Under the pieces are notes generated by a model, which worked only from the letters and a program-made list of their open reading frames with translations, ran no database searches and was not told where the DNA came from. A stretch of DNA of 64,000 nucleotides from Polynucleobacter sp. (GTDB lineage Bacteria; Pseudomonadota; Gammaproteobacteria; Burkholderiales; Burkholderiaceae_D): positions 34,856 through 98,855 of the forward strand of contig JAIPCX010000011.1 in the NCBI GenBank assembly GCA_021737945.1. The letters run 5' to 3'. This document shows, in pieces, positions 56,940-64,000 of the stretch. The position numbers were made by a program, and so were the translations under genes. Positions within the stretch are counted from its first letter, which is position 1, and each line of letters begins with the position of its first letter.

Positions 56940-57092
56940 ATGTCAGATAAAGACAAAGTTTGGCCGACCGGTTTAACGGAGGCTGAATCAGAAGAAATAC
57001 ACCGTCATCTGATCCAAGGAACGCAAATTTTTGGGATGATTGCAGCTTTCGCCCATTTGCTTGCGTATATCTATTCACCCTGGCTTCATTAA
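56940..57092 (+). CDS. pucB: Light-harvesting LH2-type antenna beta subunit
   Basis: A 50-residue antenna polypeptide. The B850-type ligand His39 lies in AHLLA, and His21 (EEIHR) stands 18 residues before, as in purple-bacterial LH2 beta chains; the protein ends PWLH. One membrane helix covers about 28-46. AGGAGG lies 7 bases before the chosen ATG, and an in-frame upstream ATG (56898) is inside the leader. It binds bacteriochlorophyll and carotenoid in the inner membrane with PucA. Confidence 0.93.
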   Translation: MSDKDKVWPTGLTEAESEEIHRHLIQGTQIFGMIAAFAHLLAYIYSPWLH

Positions 57093-57110
57093 CCCTTAGG
57101 GAGACTAGAA

Positions 57111-57332
57111 ATGATCTACGGAAAAATATGGTGTGTAGTTAAGCCATCGGTGGGCGTTCCCATCATCATCGGTGCGGTCGCAGTCGCGTCCTTCTCGGTG
57201 CATCTGGCGCTGACCCTGAATACTACTTGGGTCAAGAAATTCCTCAATGGCAGCGCCGCTCAAGTATCGAGCATCCAAACAGAGTCGCCACAAGTGGCTT
57301 CTCTGACATTGCAGGAAGCGGGACGAAAATAA
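57111..57332 (+). CDS. pucA: Light-harvesting LH2-type antenna alpha subunit, LH3-like C-terminus
   Basis: A 73-residue antenna polypeptide opening MIYGKIWCVVKPSVGVP, colinear with the Rhodoblastus acidophilus LH2 alpha chain. His31 is the B850-type ligand and TTW occupies 38-40. Positions 44 and 45 are Phe and Leu, the pair found in B800-820 (LH3) antennas, instead of the Tyr-Trp of B850 complexes. About 25 residues extend past the usual end. AGGGAGA precedes the ATG, 18 bases after pucB. Two stem-loops follow the stop. Confidence 0.92.
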   Translation: MIYGKIWCVVKPSVGVPIIIGAVAVASFSVHLALTLNTTWVKKFLNGSAAQVSSIQTESPQVASLTLQEAGRK

Positions 57333-57345
57333 GTTTCATCCCTCG

Positions 57346-57410
57346 TGGTTCGGGACCTCTGGGTTCCGAACCATGGCTCTTCCCGCAAACCTGAGTTGTG
57401 TTTGCAGGAA
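57346..57410 (+). terminator. Two stem-loops after pucA
   Basis: The first stem (57346-57373) pairs TGGTTCGG and GACC with GGTT and CCGAACCA around TCTG, 12 bases long with one G-T pair. The second (57380-57410) pairs TTCC and GCAAAC with GTTTGC and GGAA, with one C/A mismatch. Neither has a T run, so they more likely protect the antenna mRNA 3' end than end transcription. Confidence 0.65.
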
Positions 57411-57604
57411 CTCGAATTCAAGATCACTGTGCCTTTTGGGCGATGTGTAGTTTCAGGGCACGAGGATCGTAGATAAGCGGGATTAATCACCTTTGGCGGT
57501 TTTCGGCAATAATACGGCTAGAAAAATTAAAAAGCCTAAGCTTGGGTGCGTAACAGAGCAGGCAGCACCGTATTAATCCACCAGACATTCATTGGGAGAG
57601 TCGC

Positions 57605-57709
57605 ATGAAAATTTGGCAAATTTTATTGGTAATGTGGGTGATTGCTGGTTGTTTTATGCTGGCTAATCATTTTCATAGTGAAAATATTGAGCGCGACAGA
57701 AAAAGATAA
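57605..57709 (+). CDS. Small membrane protein downstream of pucBA
   Basis: A 34-residue ORF with a good GGGAGAG site 5-11 bases before ATG. Residues 4-20 are hydrophobic (WQILLVMWVIAGCFMLA), with a Cys at 16 and a charged tail (ENIERDRKR). A strong terminator begins 21 bases after its stop, so it looks like a real transcript end. No family recognised; its place suggests, but does not show, a link to the antenna operon. Confidence 0.55.
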   Translation: MKIWQILLVMWVIAGCFMLANHFHSENIERDRKR

Positions 57710-57730
57710 TTAATTTCTTTTCTTCAGCTT

Positions 57731-57765
57731 AAAAAAAACCGCAGCTTGTGCCGCGGTTTTTTTTT
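57731..57765. terminator. Bidirectional terminator between small ORF and bactofilin gene
   Basis: AAAAAAAACCGC and GCGGTTTTTTTT form a stem with one mismatch and an inner GC pair pairing around TTGT; A and T runs serve both strands. Confidence 0.88.
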
Positions 57766-57816
57766 GCCCAGCGCATTTCCGATAAAAAAGATTAGCGCCA
57801 GTGTAATGACTAGTTA

Positions 57817-58155
57817 TTAGCTTTTGCCATCTAAGATAACAATGCTGCCTTCGAGCTCGCCACCTTTGCGAATTTCCAGATCAGCGTAAGCAATCGTTCC
57901 TCTCACAGTGCCGGTAGATTCGACTAAGAGCGAGGTTTTGGCCGTGATGGATTTTTCCATCAGACCCGCCACCTTAACGTGATTAGCTACCGCATTGCCG
58001 GTCACCACACCATTCGGAGTTACGTTGATTGCTTCAGCGGTCAGTTGACCTTCTGCCCTACCGTCGACGAAAGCCTCGCCAGGCACATGGAAAACGCCAC
58101 TGATGGTCACACCCTTACCGACCTGCAGGTTTCCAAAGTCTTGATCCACTGCCAT
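57817..58155 (-). CDS. Bactofilin (polymer-forming cytoskeletal protein)
   Basis: A 112-residue bactofilin with the DUF583 beta-helix made of short repeating strands (GVFHVPGEAFVDGRAEGQ, GVVTGNAVANHVKVAG, GTVRGTIAYADLEI). It self-assembles without nucleotide into membrane-associated filaments that localise cell-wall or surface machines. It is short, lacking long tails. No peptidase of the LmdC kind is adjacent. Confidence 0.9.
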   Translation of the reverse strand: MAVDQDFGNLQVGKGVTISGVFHVPGEAFVDGRAEGQLTAEAINVTPNGVVTGNAVANHVKVAGLMEKSITAKTSLLVESTGTVRGTIAYADLEIRKGGELEGSIVILDGKS

Positions 58156-58661
58156 TATTGACTCCGTTAAAAGTACAAGAAAAAATTACAAGCCCGACTA
58201 TAAGTTAAATCGCTTTGATCGCCGCATGATTTTTAAAACTAATTTAACCAGTAGCTGATTAGTTTGATTTATTCGTCAGTAATAAGTCAGTTTTAGAGAA
58301 AACTCCCATTTTCAGGCATAAAAGTTATCTTATTTTTAATGAACTGAAGTACACATAGGTATAAATAGGATAGATAGAAATCTTAGTTAGCCTGTCCAAC
58401 TATTAGTTGCCTTATTGGCTTGGCTCAGCAACTGTTTTTTCTGATCATTTGATGCAAGGTATTGAATTGCTAGTCGAACGATCTTACATGTTAAGTGTTG
58501 CCTGCCTAAGTTTTAGTTCTAAACAGTCATGAAATCCCTACAGTTAAGGATTTATAAAATCCTCGACGAATCAGTGCAAGAGTCCGCCGCTTGATTTTGC
58601 GAAATATTCATTGCCTACTTCGTTGTTCTAAAAGAGTTGGCCATTGCCTATCAATGAATGA
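58156..58661. other. AT-rich intergenic region, no gene seen
   Basis: A 506-base AT-rich stretch between two minus-strand genes. No ORF with a ribosome-binding site, hairpin with T run, or paired operator stood out. A small RNA cannot be excluded. Confidence 0.4.
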
Positions 58662-59087
58662 CTACTCGCGCTTTTTTTCTAAGGTTTGTATGGTTTGTAG
58701 TTTTTGAAAGCGCTGGGCAGCATTGTCCTGCGCTAACCAAAAGCAAGTCTTGGATGCATCGTTTTCATTGCGCGGTAAAGCGATTTTAAATTTTTGACTG
58801 ACCACCGCGGGTAATTCTTGCGCGAAGCGCTGCTGTAAAAATTTCATCCCTGCTTTAAATTCATTGCTACGCTTAACGCTTAATGCTCTATCCACCTCAG
58901 TAAGACATTGCAGCATCACCGGCACCTGCAGCTCAGGGCAGTGGTTTTGTTTTAAGTAGTACATCTCACTGCAAAGCTGAGCGTAGCTTCCTGCCAGCAT
59001 GCCCAATTCATCTTCGCGCGAGATCGCACCGCCGCAATTAGCCATACACAGCACGAGGGTCATCAAGGCTTCCATAGTCGCTTTCAA
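58662..59087 (-). CDS. Exported protein of unknown function
   Basis: A 141-residue protein with a probable signal peptide (MEALMTLVLCMANCGGA after an initial MKAT; the second Met is an alternative start). The mature part is helical and has about four cysteines. No family is recognised. It is isolated between a gene-free region and the divergent CMD gene. Confidence 0.6.
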   Translation of the reverse strand: MKATMEALMTLVLCMANCGGAISREDELGMLAGSYAQLCSEMYYLKQNHCPELQVPVMLQCLTEVDRALSVKRSNEFKAGMKFLQQRFAQELPAVVSQKFKIALPRNENDASKTCFWLAQDNAAQRFQKLQTIQTLEKKRE

Positions 59088-59307
59088 AAAAGGCTTAAAC
59101 CTAATGCTGCCAATGTAAATCCAGTGTGCGCTTGATTCAAGTGATATTGCCCTTGTTATTTTAATGACAAACCTGAGTGATCCAATGCGCTAGCCTTTGG
59201 CTCACAATAAGTGCAGGTTTAAAGGGGTTGCATTGACGCTAGTCCGCTGAGCCTCTAAGGTGAACGCTGTAGTTCATTAACCCACCAAAAATTTTCAGGA
59301 GATTCAC

Positions 59308-59685
59308 ATGAATAAAGACGCTTTCGACAAAGGATTGACCACACGACGTGCTGTGCTGGGCGCTGATTATGTTGATAACTCCATCAAGAATGCCGATGAC
59401 TTCAATTTGCCTATGCAAGAACTCGTCACCGAGTATTGCTGGGATGCGATTTGGAATCGCCCTGGTCTCGATCGCAAAACACGCAGCATGTTGAATCTTG
59501 CTATGTTGACGGCACTAAATCGTCCGCATGAATTGCGATTGCATGTACGTGGCGCGATTAACAATGGCCTCACCAAAGATGAGATCAAAGAAGTGCTGCT
59601 ACAGACTGCTATTTATTGCGGCGTACCGGCAGCGATTGATAGTTTCAAGAATGCGAAAGAAGTCTTAAAAGAGATGGGGATTTGA
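59308..59685 (+). CDS. 4-carboxymuconolactone decarboxylase family protein (PcaC-like)
   Basis: A 125-residue CMD protein. RRAVLGADYVDNS at 13-25, the WNRPGLDRKTRS segment, LHVRGAINNGLTKDEIKEVL and YCGVPAA match the PcaC pattern, and the AhpD-type CxxC is absent. PcaC decarboxylates gamma-carboxymuconolactone, the step missing from the pca block. However, the next gene overlaps it and encodes a hydroxyacid dehydrogenase, so it may belong to a different acid pathway with dehydratase genes nearby. Both readings are possible. Confidence 0.82.
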   Translation: MNKDAFDKGLTTRRAVLGADYVDNSIKNADDFNLPMQELVTEYCWDAIWNRPGLDRKTRSMLNLAMLTALNRPHELRLHVRGAINNGLTKDEIKEVLLQTAIYCGVPAAIDSFKNAKEVLKEMGI

Positions 59686-59687
59686 GC

Positions 59688-60566
59688 GTGGACCCAACGG
59701 CGATTGCGTTTATTGGCCTAGGCCAGATGGGTGCGCCGATGGCGCACAACCTGCTTAAGGCAGGTTTTACTGTCATTGGTCATGATCGTGCGACTGCGGT
59801 GGCCGATCATTTTGCGGGACAGTCTGAATTTCAGTGGGCCGACTCCGCTGCTGCAGCCGTTACCAAGTCTAGTATCGTCGTGTTGATGCTGCCTGATAGT
59901 TCCATCGTTGATCAGTTGCTGTGGCAAGGAGATGAAGCGCTATCGCGTGTCTTGAAATCAGGTGCGCTCATTATTGATATGAGTTCATCGGATCCTATGC
60001 ATACACGTCAAAATGCAGAAAAACTGTCTCAGTTGGGTATAGGCTTTATCGATGCTCCGGTGTCGGGTGGGGTTAAGCGTGCAGTCACAGGCTCGCTTGC
60101 CATCATGATTGGTGGTGATGCAGTAAACGTTGAGCGAGCTAATCCGGTGCTGCAGGCCTTGGGCAAAACACTTACGCATGTAGGGGAGGCGGGTGCCGGG
60201 CACGCTGTTAAGGCCTTAAATAATTACGTGTCAGCAGCGGGCTTGTTAGCAGTGAGTGAATCTTTATCAGCTGCCATTAAATTTGGCGTTGATCCGCATT
60301 TGGTGAATCAAGTGTTTAATGCATCGACAGGAAAAAATAATACGACTGAAAACAAAGTTGAAGCTTTCATGTTGTCCGATGCTTTCAACTCGGGATTTTC
60401 TTTATCGTTGATGAAAAAAGATTTAGAGACTGCTCATCGCTTTATTCAACAAGTTGATGCGCAATCGGGATTTGCCAGTGATTGCCTGCGCGTGTGGCAA
60501 GCCGCAGACAAGTCACTGGGTAAGGGCGCAGATCACACCGAGATGTATCGTTTCATCAAAGATTGA
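59688..60566 (+). CDS. NAD-dependent beta-hydroxyacid dehydrogenase (3-hydroxyisobutyrate dehydrogenase family)
   Basis: A 292-residue dehydrogenase with Rossmann motif GLGQMG at residues 10-15, DAPVSGG and the catalytic Lys in AVKALNNY near 170. I chose GTG 59688; TTG 59682 is in frame and would overlap the previous stop. Family members act on 3-hydroxyisobutyrate, tartronate semialdehyde or similar. Its place between the CMD gene and two sugar-acid dehydratase genes suggests a sugar- or hydroxy-acid role. Convergent with the UxaA-like gene. Confidence 0.85.
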   Translation: MDPTAIAFIGLGQMGAPMAHNLLKAGFTVIGHDRATAVADHFAGQSEFQWADSAAAAVTKSSIVVLMLPDSSIVDQLLWQGDEALSRVLKSGALIIDMSSSDPMHTRQNAEKLSQLGIGFIDAPVSGGVKRAVTGSLAIMIGGDAVNVERANPVLQALGKTLTHVGEAGAGHAVKALNNYVSAAGLLAVSESLSAAIKFGVDPHLVNQVFNASTGKNNTTENKVEAFMLSDAFNSGFSLSLMKKDLETAHRFIQQVDAQSGFASDCLRVWQAADKSLGKGADHTEMYRFIKD

Positions 60567-60574
60567 GACAACAC

Positions 60575-62122
60575 TTACATCACCGCGCCGACCTGCCAGG
60601 GGACGAATTCACTTTGTCCATACCCGTGCTGTTCGCTTTTACTGGCTTGGCCGGATGCGGTGGCGATCATGAGTTTGAAAATGTGTTCACCCATCGTTTG
60701 CAGTGAGCTGGTGCCGTCGATGATCTCGCCGCAATTAATATCAATATCTTCTTGCTGACGCTGCCACAAAGCCGAGTTGGTTGATAGTTTGAGTGAGGGC
60801 GAGGGTGCGCAACCATAGGCACTACCGCGACCGGTAGTAAAGCAAATTAAATTAGCACCACCCGCTACTTGTCCCGTAGCGCTTACCGGATCATAACCGG
60901 GCGTGTCCATGTAAACAAAGCCATGCTCGGTTACAGGTTCGGCATATTCATACACCGCGCGCAGATTACTCGTGCCGCCTTTGGCAACCGCGCCGAGTGA
61001 TTTTTCTAAAATCGTTGTTAGGCCACCCGCCTTGTTGCCAGGGGAGGGATTATTGTCCATCTCGCCTTCATTAATGTCGGTGTAATGCTCCCACCAATGA
61101 ATGCGATGCACCAGTTTTTCGCCCACTTCGCGGCTAATCGCGCGACGAGTCAGTAAATGTTCAGCGCCATAAATTTCTGGCGTTTCGGAAAGTATCGCAG
61201 TACCACCGTGCTCGACTAACAAATCAACCGCGACACCGAGTGCAGGATTAGCGCTAATACCAGAGTAACCATCCGAGCCGCCGCACTGCAAGCCCACCGT
61301 CAGATGCGAAACATCACAAGCCACACGTGAGCAGTCATTCGCGATCGGTAGCATTTCATTCACGATAGCGATACCTTTAGCGATCGTTTGAGCTGTGCCA
61401 CCCGTGTCTTGAATATTAAATGTGCGTAGCAGAGGGCCTTCATTCAAGTGGCTGTGATCTAACCAGGCAGCTAATTGATTCGTTTCACATCCTAGCCCCA
61501 CTACCAACACGCCTGCAAAGTTTGCGTGAGTAGCGTAACCGGCGAGTGTGCGGCGTAGCAGTTGCATACCGAGACCGCTGTGATCCATGCCGCAGCCCGT
61601 ACCATGAGTTAAAGCCACCACGCCATCAATATTCGCAAACCCCTGTAAGGCATGTGAGTTGTAGCGGCGTGAAAAATGATCCGCAATCGCACGCACCACG
61701 GTCGCTGAGCAGTTTACGCTTGAGAGTATGCCGATGTAATTGCGGGTTGCAACACGGCCGTTCTTGCGTTGATAGCCCATAAACTGAGCGGAACGTTTTG
61801 CACTCTCAGGTTGTACATCGGCGCAAAATGCATAGTCCCGCGTGAAGCTACCTTTTTCTTCGCCAATCGTGCAGTTATGTACGTGTACGTGTTCACCAGC
61901 ATGAATAGGTTTGCTGGCAAAGCCAATGATTTGGTTGTAACGACGTATCGGTGCACCAGTAGCGATATCGTGTGCTGCCACCTTATGGCCCGCAGGTATC
62001 AAGCCTTTAACGGTCGCTTGTTCGACTTGGCTACCACCGATTAACTGCTGACGCGCAATCAGTACATCATCTTGTGCATGCAAGCGTATAAAAGGAACGT
62101 TGTTCGTGATAGAGCTAGACAT
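60575..62122 (-). CDS. UxaA family dehydratase (altronate/galactarate type)
   Basis: A 515-residue sugar-acid dehydratase. Residues 1-100 form the SAF domain (HAQDDVLIARQQL, AGEHVHVHN), and the rest the D-galactarate/altronate dehydratase domain (GYQRKNGRVATRNYIGI, LTHGTGCGMD, GLQCGGSDGYSGI). Enzymes of this family remove water from uronic or aldaric acids using iron. The specific substrate is not readable. It follows the IlvD/Edd dehydratase by 109 bases on the same strand. Confidence 0.87.
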   Translation of the reverse strand: MSSSITNNVPFIRLHAQDDVLIARQQLIGGSQVEQATVKGLIPAGHKVAAHDIATGAPIRRYNQIIGFASKPIHAGEHVHVHNCTIGEEKGSFTRDYAFCADVQPESAKRSAQFMGYQRKNGRVATRNYIGILSSVNCSATVVRAIADHFSRRYNSHALQGFANIDGVVALTHGTGCGMDHSGLGMQLLRRTLAGYATHANFAGVLVVGLGCETNQLAAWLDHSHLNEGPLLRTFNIQDTGGTAQTIAKGIAIVNEMLPIANDCSRVACDVSHLTVGLQCGGSDGYSGISANPALGVAVDLLVEHGGTAILSETPEIYGAEHLLTRRAISREVGEKLVHRIHWWEHYTDINEGEMDNNPSPGNKAGGLTTILEKSLGAVAKGGTSNLRAVYEYAEPVTEHGFVYMDTPGYDPVSATGQVAGGANLICFTTGRGSAYGCAPSPSLKLSTNSALWQRQQEDIDINCGEIIDGTSSLQTMGEHIFKLMIATASGQASKSEQHGYGQSEFVPWQVGAVM

Positions 62123-62231
62123 ACATGTGTCCTTATTATTTTAGTCTCGTAAGAAATGAGAGTCGTTAGGAATGACGCCTTAGCGAATATGGCATGGCAT
62201 GAGCTCGTCTATTTTATTTTTATAAAATTGT

Positions 62232-63953
62232 TTAGTGTGATTCGCGCGGCACATCAGCACCACTGCCGCCCACCAGAAAATCCAAATCTGCGCCCAAATG
62301 CGCTTGCTGTACATGATCAACATACAGTTTGACATAGCCACGTTCAGGTTTAGCCGGTGCTTTCCATTGTGATTTGCGCTCTGCAAGTTCGGTATCGCTG
62401 ACATCTAAATGCAAGCGGCGTGCAGGAACATCCAGTTCTATCATGTCGCCGTTTTGTACCAACGCGAGTGGGCCGCCGATACTCGCTTCGGGTGATACAT
62501 GCAGTACGACCGTTCCATACGCTGTGCCACTCATACGCGCATCGGAGATGCGCACCATATCGGTAATCCCTTTTTTCAATACTTTTTTCGGAAGCGCCAT
62601 GTTGCCGACTTCAGCCATGCCGGGATAACCCACGGGGCCACAATTTTTCAGCACCATGATGCAGTGTTCATCAATGTCGAGAGTATCGTCATCAATACGC
62701 AAACGAAAATCTTCTGTGTCTTCGAACACCACTGCGCGACCACGATGCTTGAGTAAATGCGGCGATGAAGCCGAAGGTTTGATCACTGCGCCATTCGGAG
62801 CGAGATTCCCTTTCAATACAGCAATACCTGCAGCTGGTTTGAAAGGTTGATCAAATGCGGTAATCACATCGCGGTTGTAGCAGGGGGCATCTTTGATGTT
62901 TTCACCCAGTGTCTTACCATTCACCGTGAGTGCATCTTGATGTAATTCGTGCGCGATTTCTTTCATCAATGCGGGCAAACCACCCGCATAGTAAAAGTCT
63001 TCCATCAGGTATTTACCTGATGGTTGAAGATTTAACAGACAAGGTAACTCACTCGCCAGATCATCCCAATCTTTCAGCGTGAGCGGTACACCGATACGAC
63101 CCGCCATCGCCAGCAAGTGAACAACCGCATTGGTCGATCCACCAATCGCTGCATTGACCTTAATCGCATTTTCAAACGCTTGACGCGTCATGATCTTATC
63201 CATGGTGAGATTGTCTTTCACCATCTGAACGATACGGCGACCGGTGAATTGCGCCAGACGATTGCGTCGTCCATCCACCGCTGGTATCGCTGCATTCTCT
63301 GGCAGCGACATACCTAAGGATTCAACCATACTCGCCATGGTCGATGCCGTACCCATCGTCATGCAATGACCGTGCGAACGATTCATGCACGATTCAGCTT
63401 CGGTAAATTCTTCTTGCGACATGGTGCCTGCACGGACCATTTCCGACATCATCCATACGCCGGTACCTGAGCCTATATCTTGACCACGGAATTTACCGTT
63501 CAACATAGGCCCACCCGAAAGACCAATTGTTGGCAAGTTACAGCTGGCCGCGCCCATCATCAACGCAGGTGTCGTTTTATCGCAGCCCATTAAGAGCACC
63601 ACGCCATCAAGCGGATTGCCGCGTATCGACTCTTCCACATCCATACTGGCCAGATTACGAAACAACATCGCGGTAGGGCGCAGCTGCGCTTCACCTAGCG
63701 ACATCACTGGAAATTCCAATGGAAATCCACCGGCTTCGTACACACCGCGTTTAACATACTCTACCAAGGTGCGGAAATGGCTATTGCATGACGTTAGATC
63801 AGAGAAGGTATTACAAATACCGATCACAGGTCGACCATCGAATTGATCATGGGGATGACCAGAAGCTTTGGTCCAACTACGATGCAAGAAACCATCTTTA
63901 TCAGGTTTACCAAACCAAGCTTGGCTGCGGAGTTTATTTTTTTTATCGCTCAT
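62232..63953 (-). CDS. IlvD/Edd family dehydratase, L-arabinonate dehydratase-like
   Basis: A 573-residue [2Fe-2S] dehydratase. The cluster ligands are Cys56, Cys124 and Cys197, three positions before those of the Rhizobium L-arabinonate dehydratase, and the sequence is close to it throughout (FDGRPVIGI, GCDKTTP, IGGSTNAV, SDARMSGTAYGT). A sugar-acid substrate such as L-arabinonate or D-fuconate is more likely than the branched-chain intermediate of IlvD. Probably an operon with the UxaA-like gene. AGG-poor leader; the start codon is 47 bases from the window end. Confidence 0.88.
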   Translation of the reverse strand: MSDKKNKLRSQAWFGKPDKDGFLHRSWTKASGHPHDQFDGRPVIGICNTFSDLTSCNSHFRTLVEYVKRGVYEAGGFPLEFPVMSLGEAQLRPTAMLFRNLASMDVEESIRGNPLDGVVLLMGCDKTTPALMMGAASCNLPTIGLSGGPMLNGKFRGQDIGSGTGVWMMSEMVRAGTMSQEEFTEAESCMNRSHGHCMTMGTASTMASMVESLGMSLPENAAIPAVDGRRNRLAQFTGRRIVQMVKDNLTMDKIMTRQAFENAIKVNAAIGGSTNAVVHLLAMAGRIGVPLTLKDWDDLASELPCLLNLQPSGKYLMEDFYYAGGLPALMKEIAHELHQDALTVNGKTLGENIKDAPCYNRDVITAFDQPFKPAAGIAVLKGNLAPNGAVIKPSASSPHLLKHRGRAVVFEDTEDFRLRIDDDTLDIDEHCIMVLKNCGPVGYPGMAEVGNMALPKKVLKKGITDMVRISDARMSGTAYGTVVLHVSPEASIGGPLALVQNGDMIELDVPARRLHLDVSDTELAERKSQWKAPAKPERGYVKLYVDHVQQAHLGADLDFLVGGSGADVPRESH

Positions 63954-64000
63954 GATGTAGAAGTATCCTGTTGTTGTTTTAGGAAGTGGAAAGTACTTTT

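Noticed and set aside
59132..59145. FNR-like sequence TTGATTCAAGTGAT before the PcaC-like gene
   Set aside because: The right half-site GTGAT departs from ATCAA in key positions and no -10 fits the spacing.

Overview
The window looks like chromosome of a freshwater-type betaproteobacterium of the order Burkholderiales, perhaps near Oxalobacteraceae. This rests on moderate GC content, the gene order yhdP-nitrilase-tldD-aroG-yajQ-murB, a cbb3 oxidase block ending in an FNR regulator, and a pob/pca protocatechuate block. The lineage is inferred by recognition, not by a search. The most telling locus is a two-gene light-harvesting operon (pucBA, 56940-57332), which suggests a phototroph, probably an aerobic anoxygenic one. 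No reaction-centre or bacteriochlorophyll genes are in the window. I saw no tRNA, rRNA, insertion sequence, prophage or CRISPR array.

Layout. 1-17 kb: housekeeping genes (YhdP fragment, C-N hydrolase, TldD, DAHP synthase, YajQ, MurB, PpnP, ArgG, ArgF, RsgA, pterin dehydratase, M48 protease, oligoribonuclease, pirin, UPF0149, SrkA). 17.4-28.8 kb: a low-oxygen block with two universal stress proteins, a SafE-like membrane protein, ccoI-ccoS, ccoNOQP, ccoG, fixH, a small membrane protein and fnr. FNR-type boxes (TTGA-N6-TCAA) precede the usp genes, the SafE/ccoI unit and ccoN, and a further box precedes a distant gene at 40978. 28.9-38.8 kb: conversion of 4-hydroxybenzoate through protocatechuate to beta-ketoadipate and thioesters (pobA, an AraC regulator, an IclR regulator, pcaIJF, pcaHG, pcaB, pcaD). 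pcaC is missing from this block; a PcaC-family gene lies at 59.3 kb.

38.9-46 kb: an assortment including ketopantoate reductase, a Tat-exported beta-carbonic-anhydrase-like protein, a long Ala/Pro/His-rich exported protein, an AhpD-like protein and a very convincing mandelate racemase homologue. 46-50 kb: a copper-handling set (DUF2946/CopL-like, TolC-family lipoprotein, multicopper oxidase, CusF-like). 50-56.7 kb: DadA-like oxidoreductase, small exported and membrane proteins, a YkgJ/GNAT pair, a SET-domain protein, a fused SpeD-SpeE enzyme and an Asp-nucleophile alpha/beta hydrolase. 56.7-57.8 kb: the antenna operon with its own promoter region, paired PpsR-type palindromes, 3' hairpins and a 34-residue membrane ORF. 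57.8-64 kb: bactofilin, an exported hypothetical, a PcaC-family protein with a beta-hydroxyacid dehydrogenase, and two sugar-acid dehydratases.

The main discovery-type signals are: (1) the solitary pucBA operon, whose alpha subunit carries Phe44-Leu45, the residue pair of blue-shifted LH3 antennas, downstream of two TGT-N12-ACA palindromes exactly 8 bp apart; (2) a compact FNR regulon that reaches a baeRF/eRF1-like protein; (3) a possible attenuator before the DAHP synthase gene; (4) PcaR-like direct repeats spaced 20 bp before pcaI; (5) a mandelate racemase whose catalytic residues match the Pseudomonas enzyme number for number.
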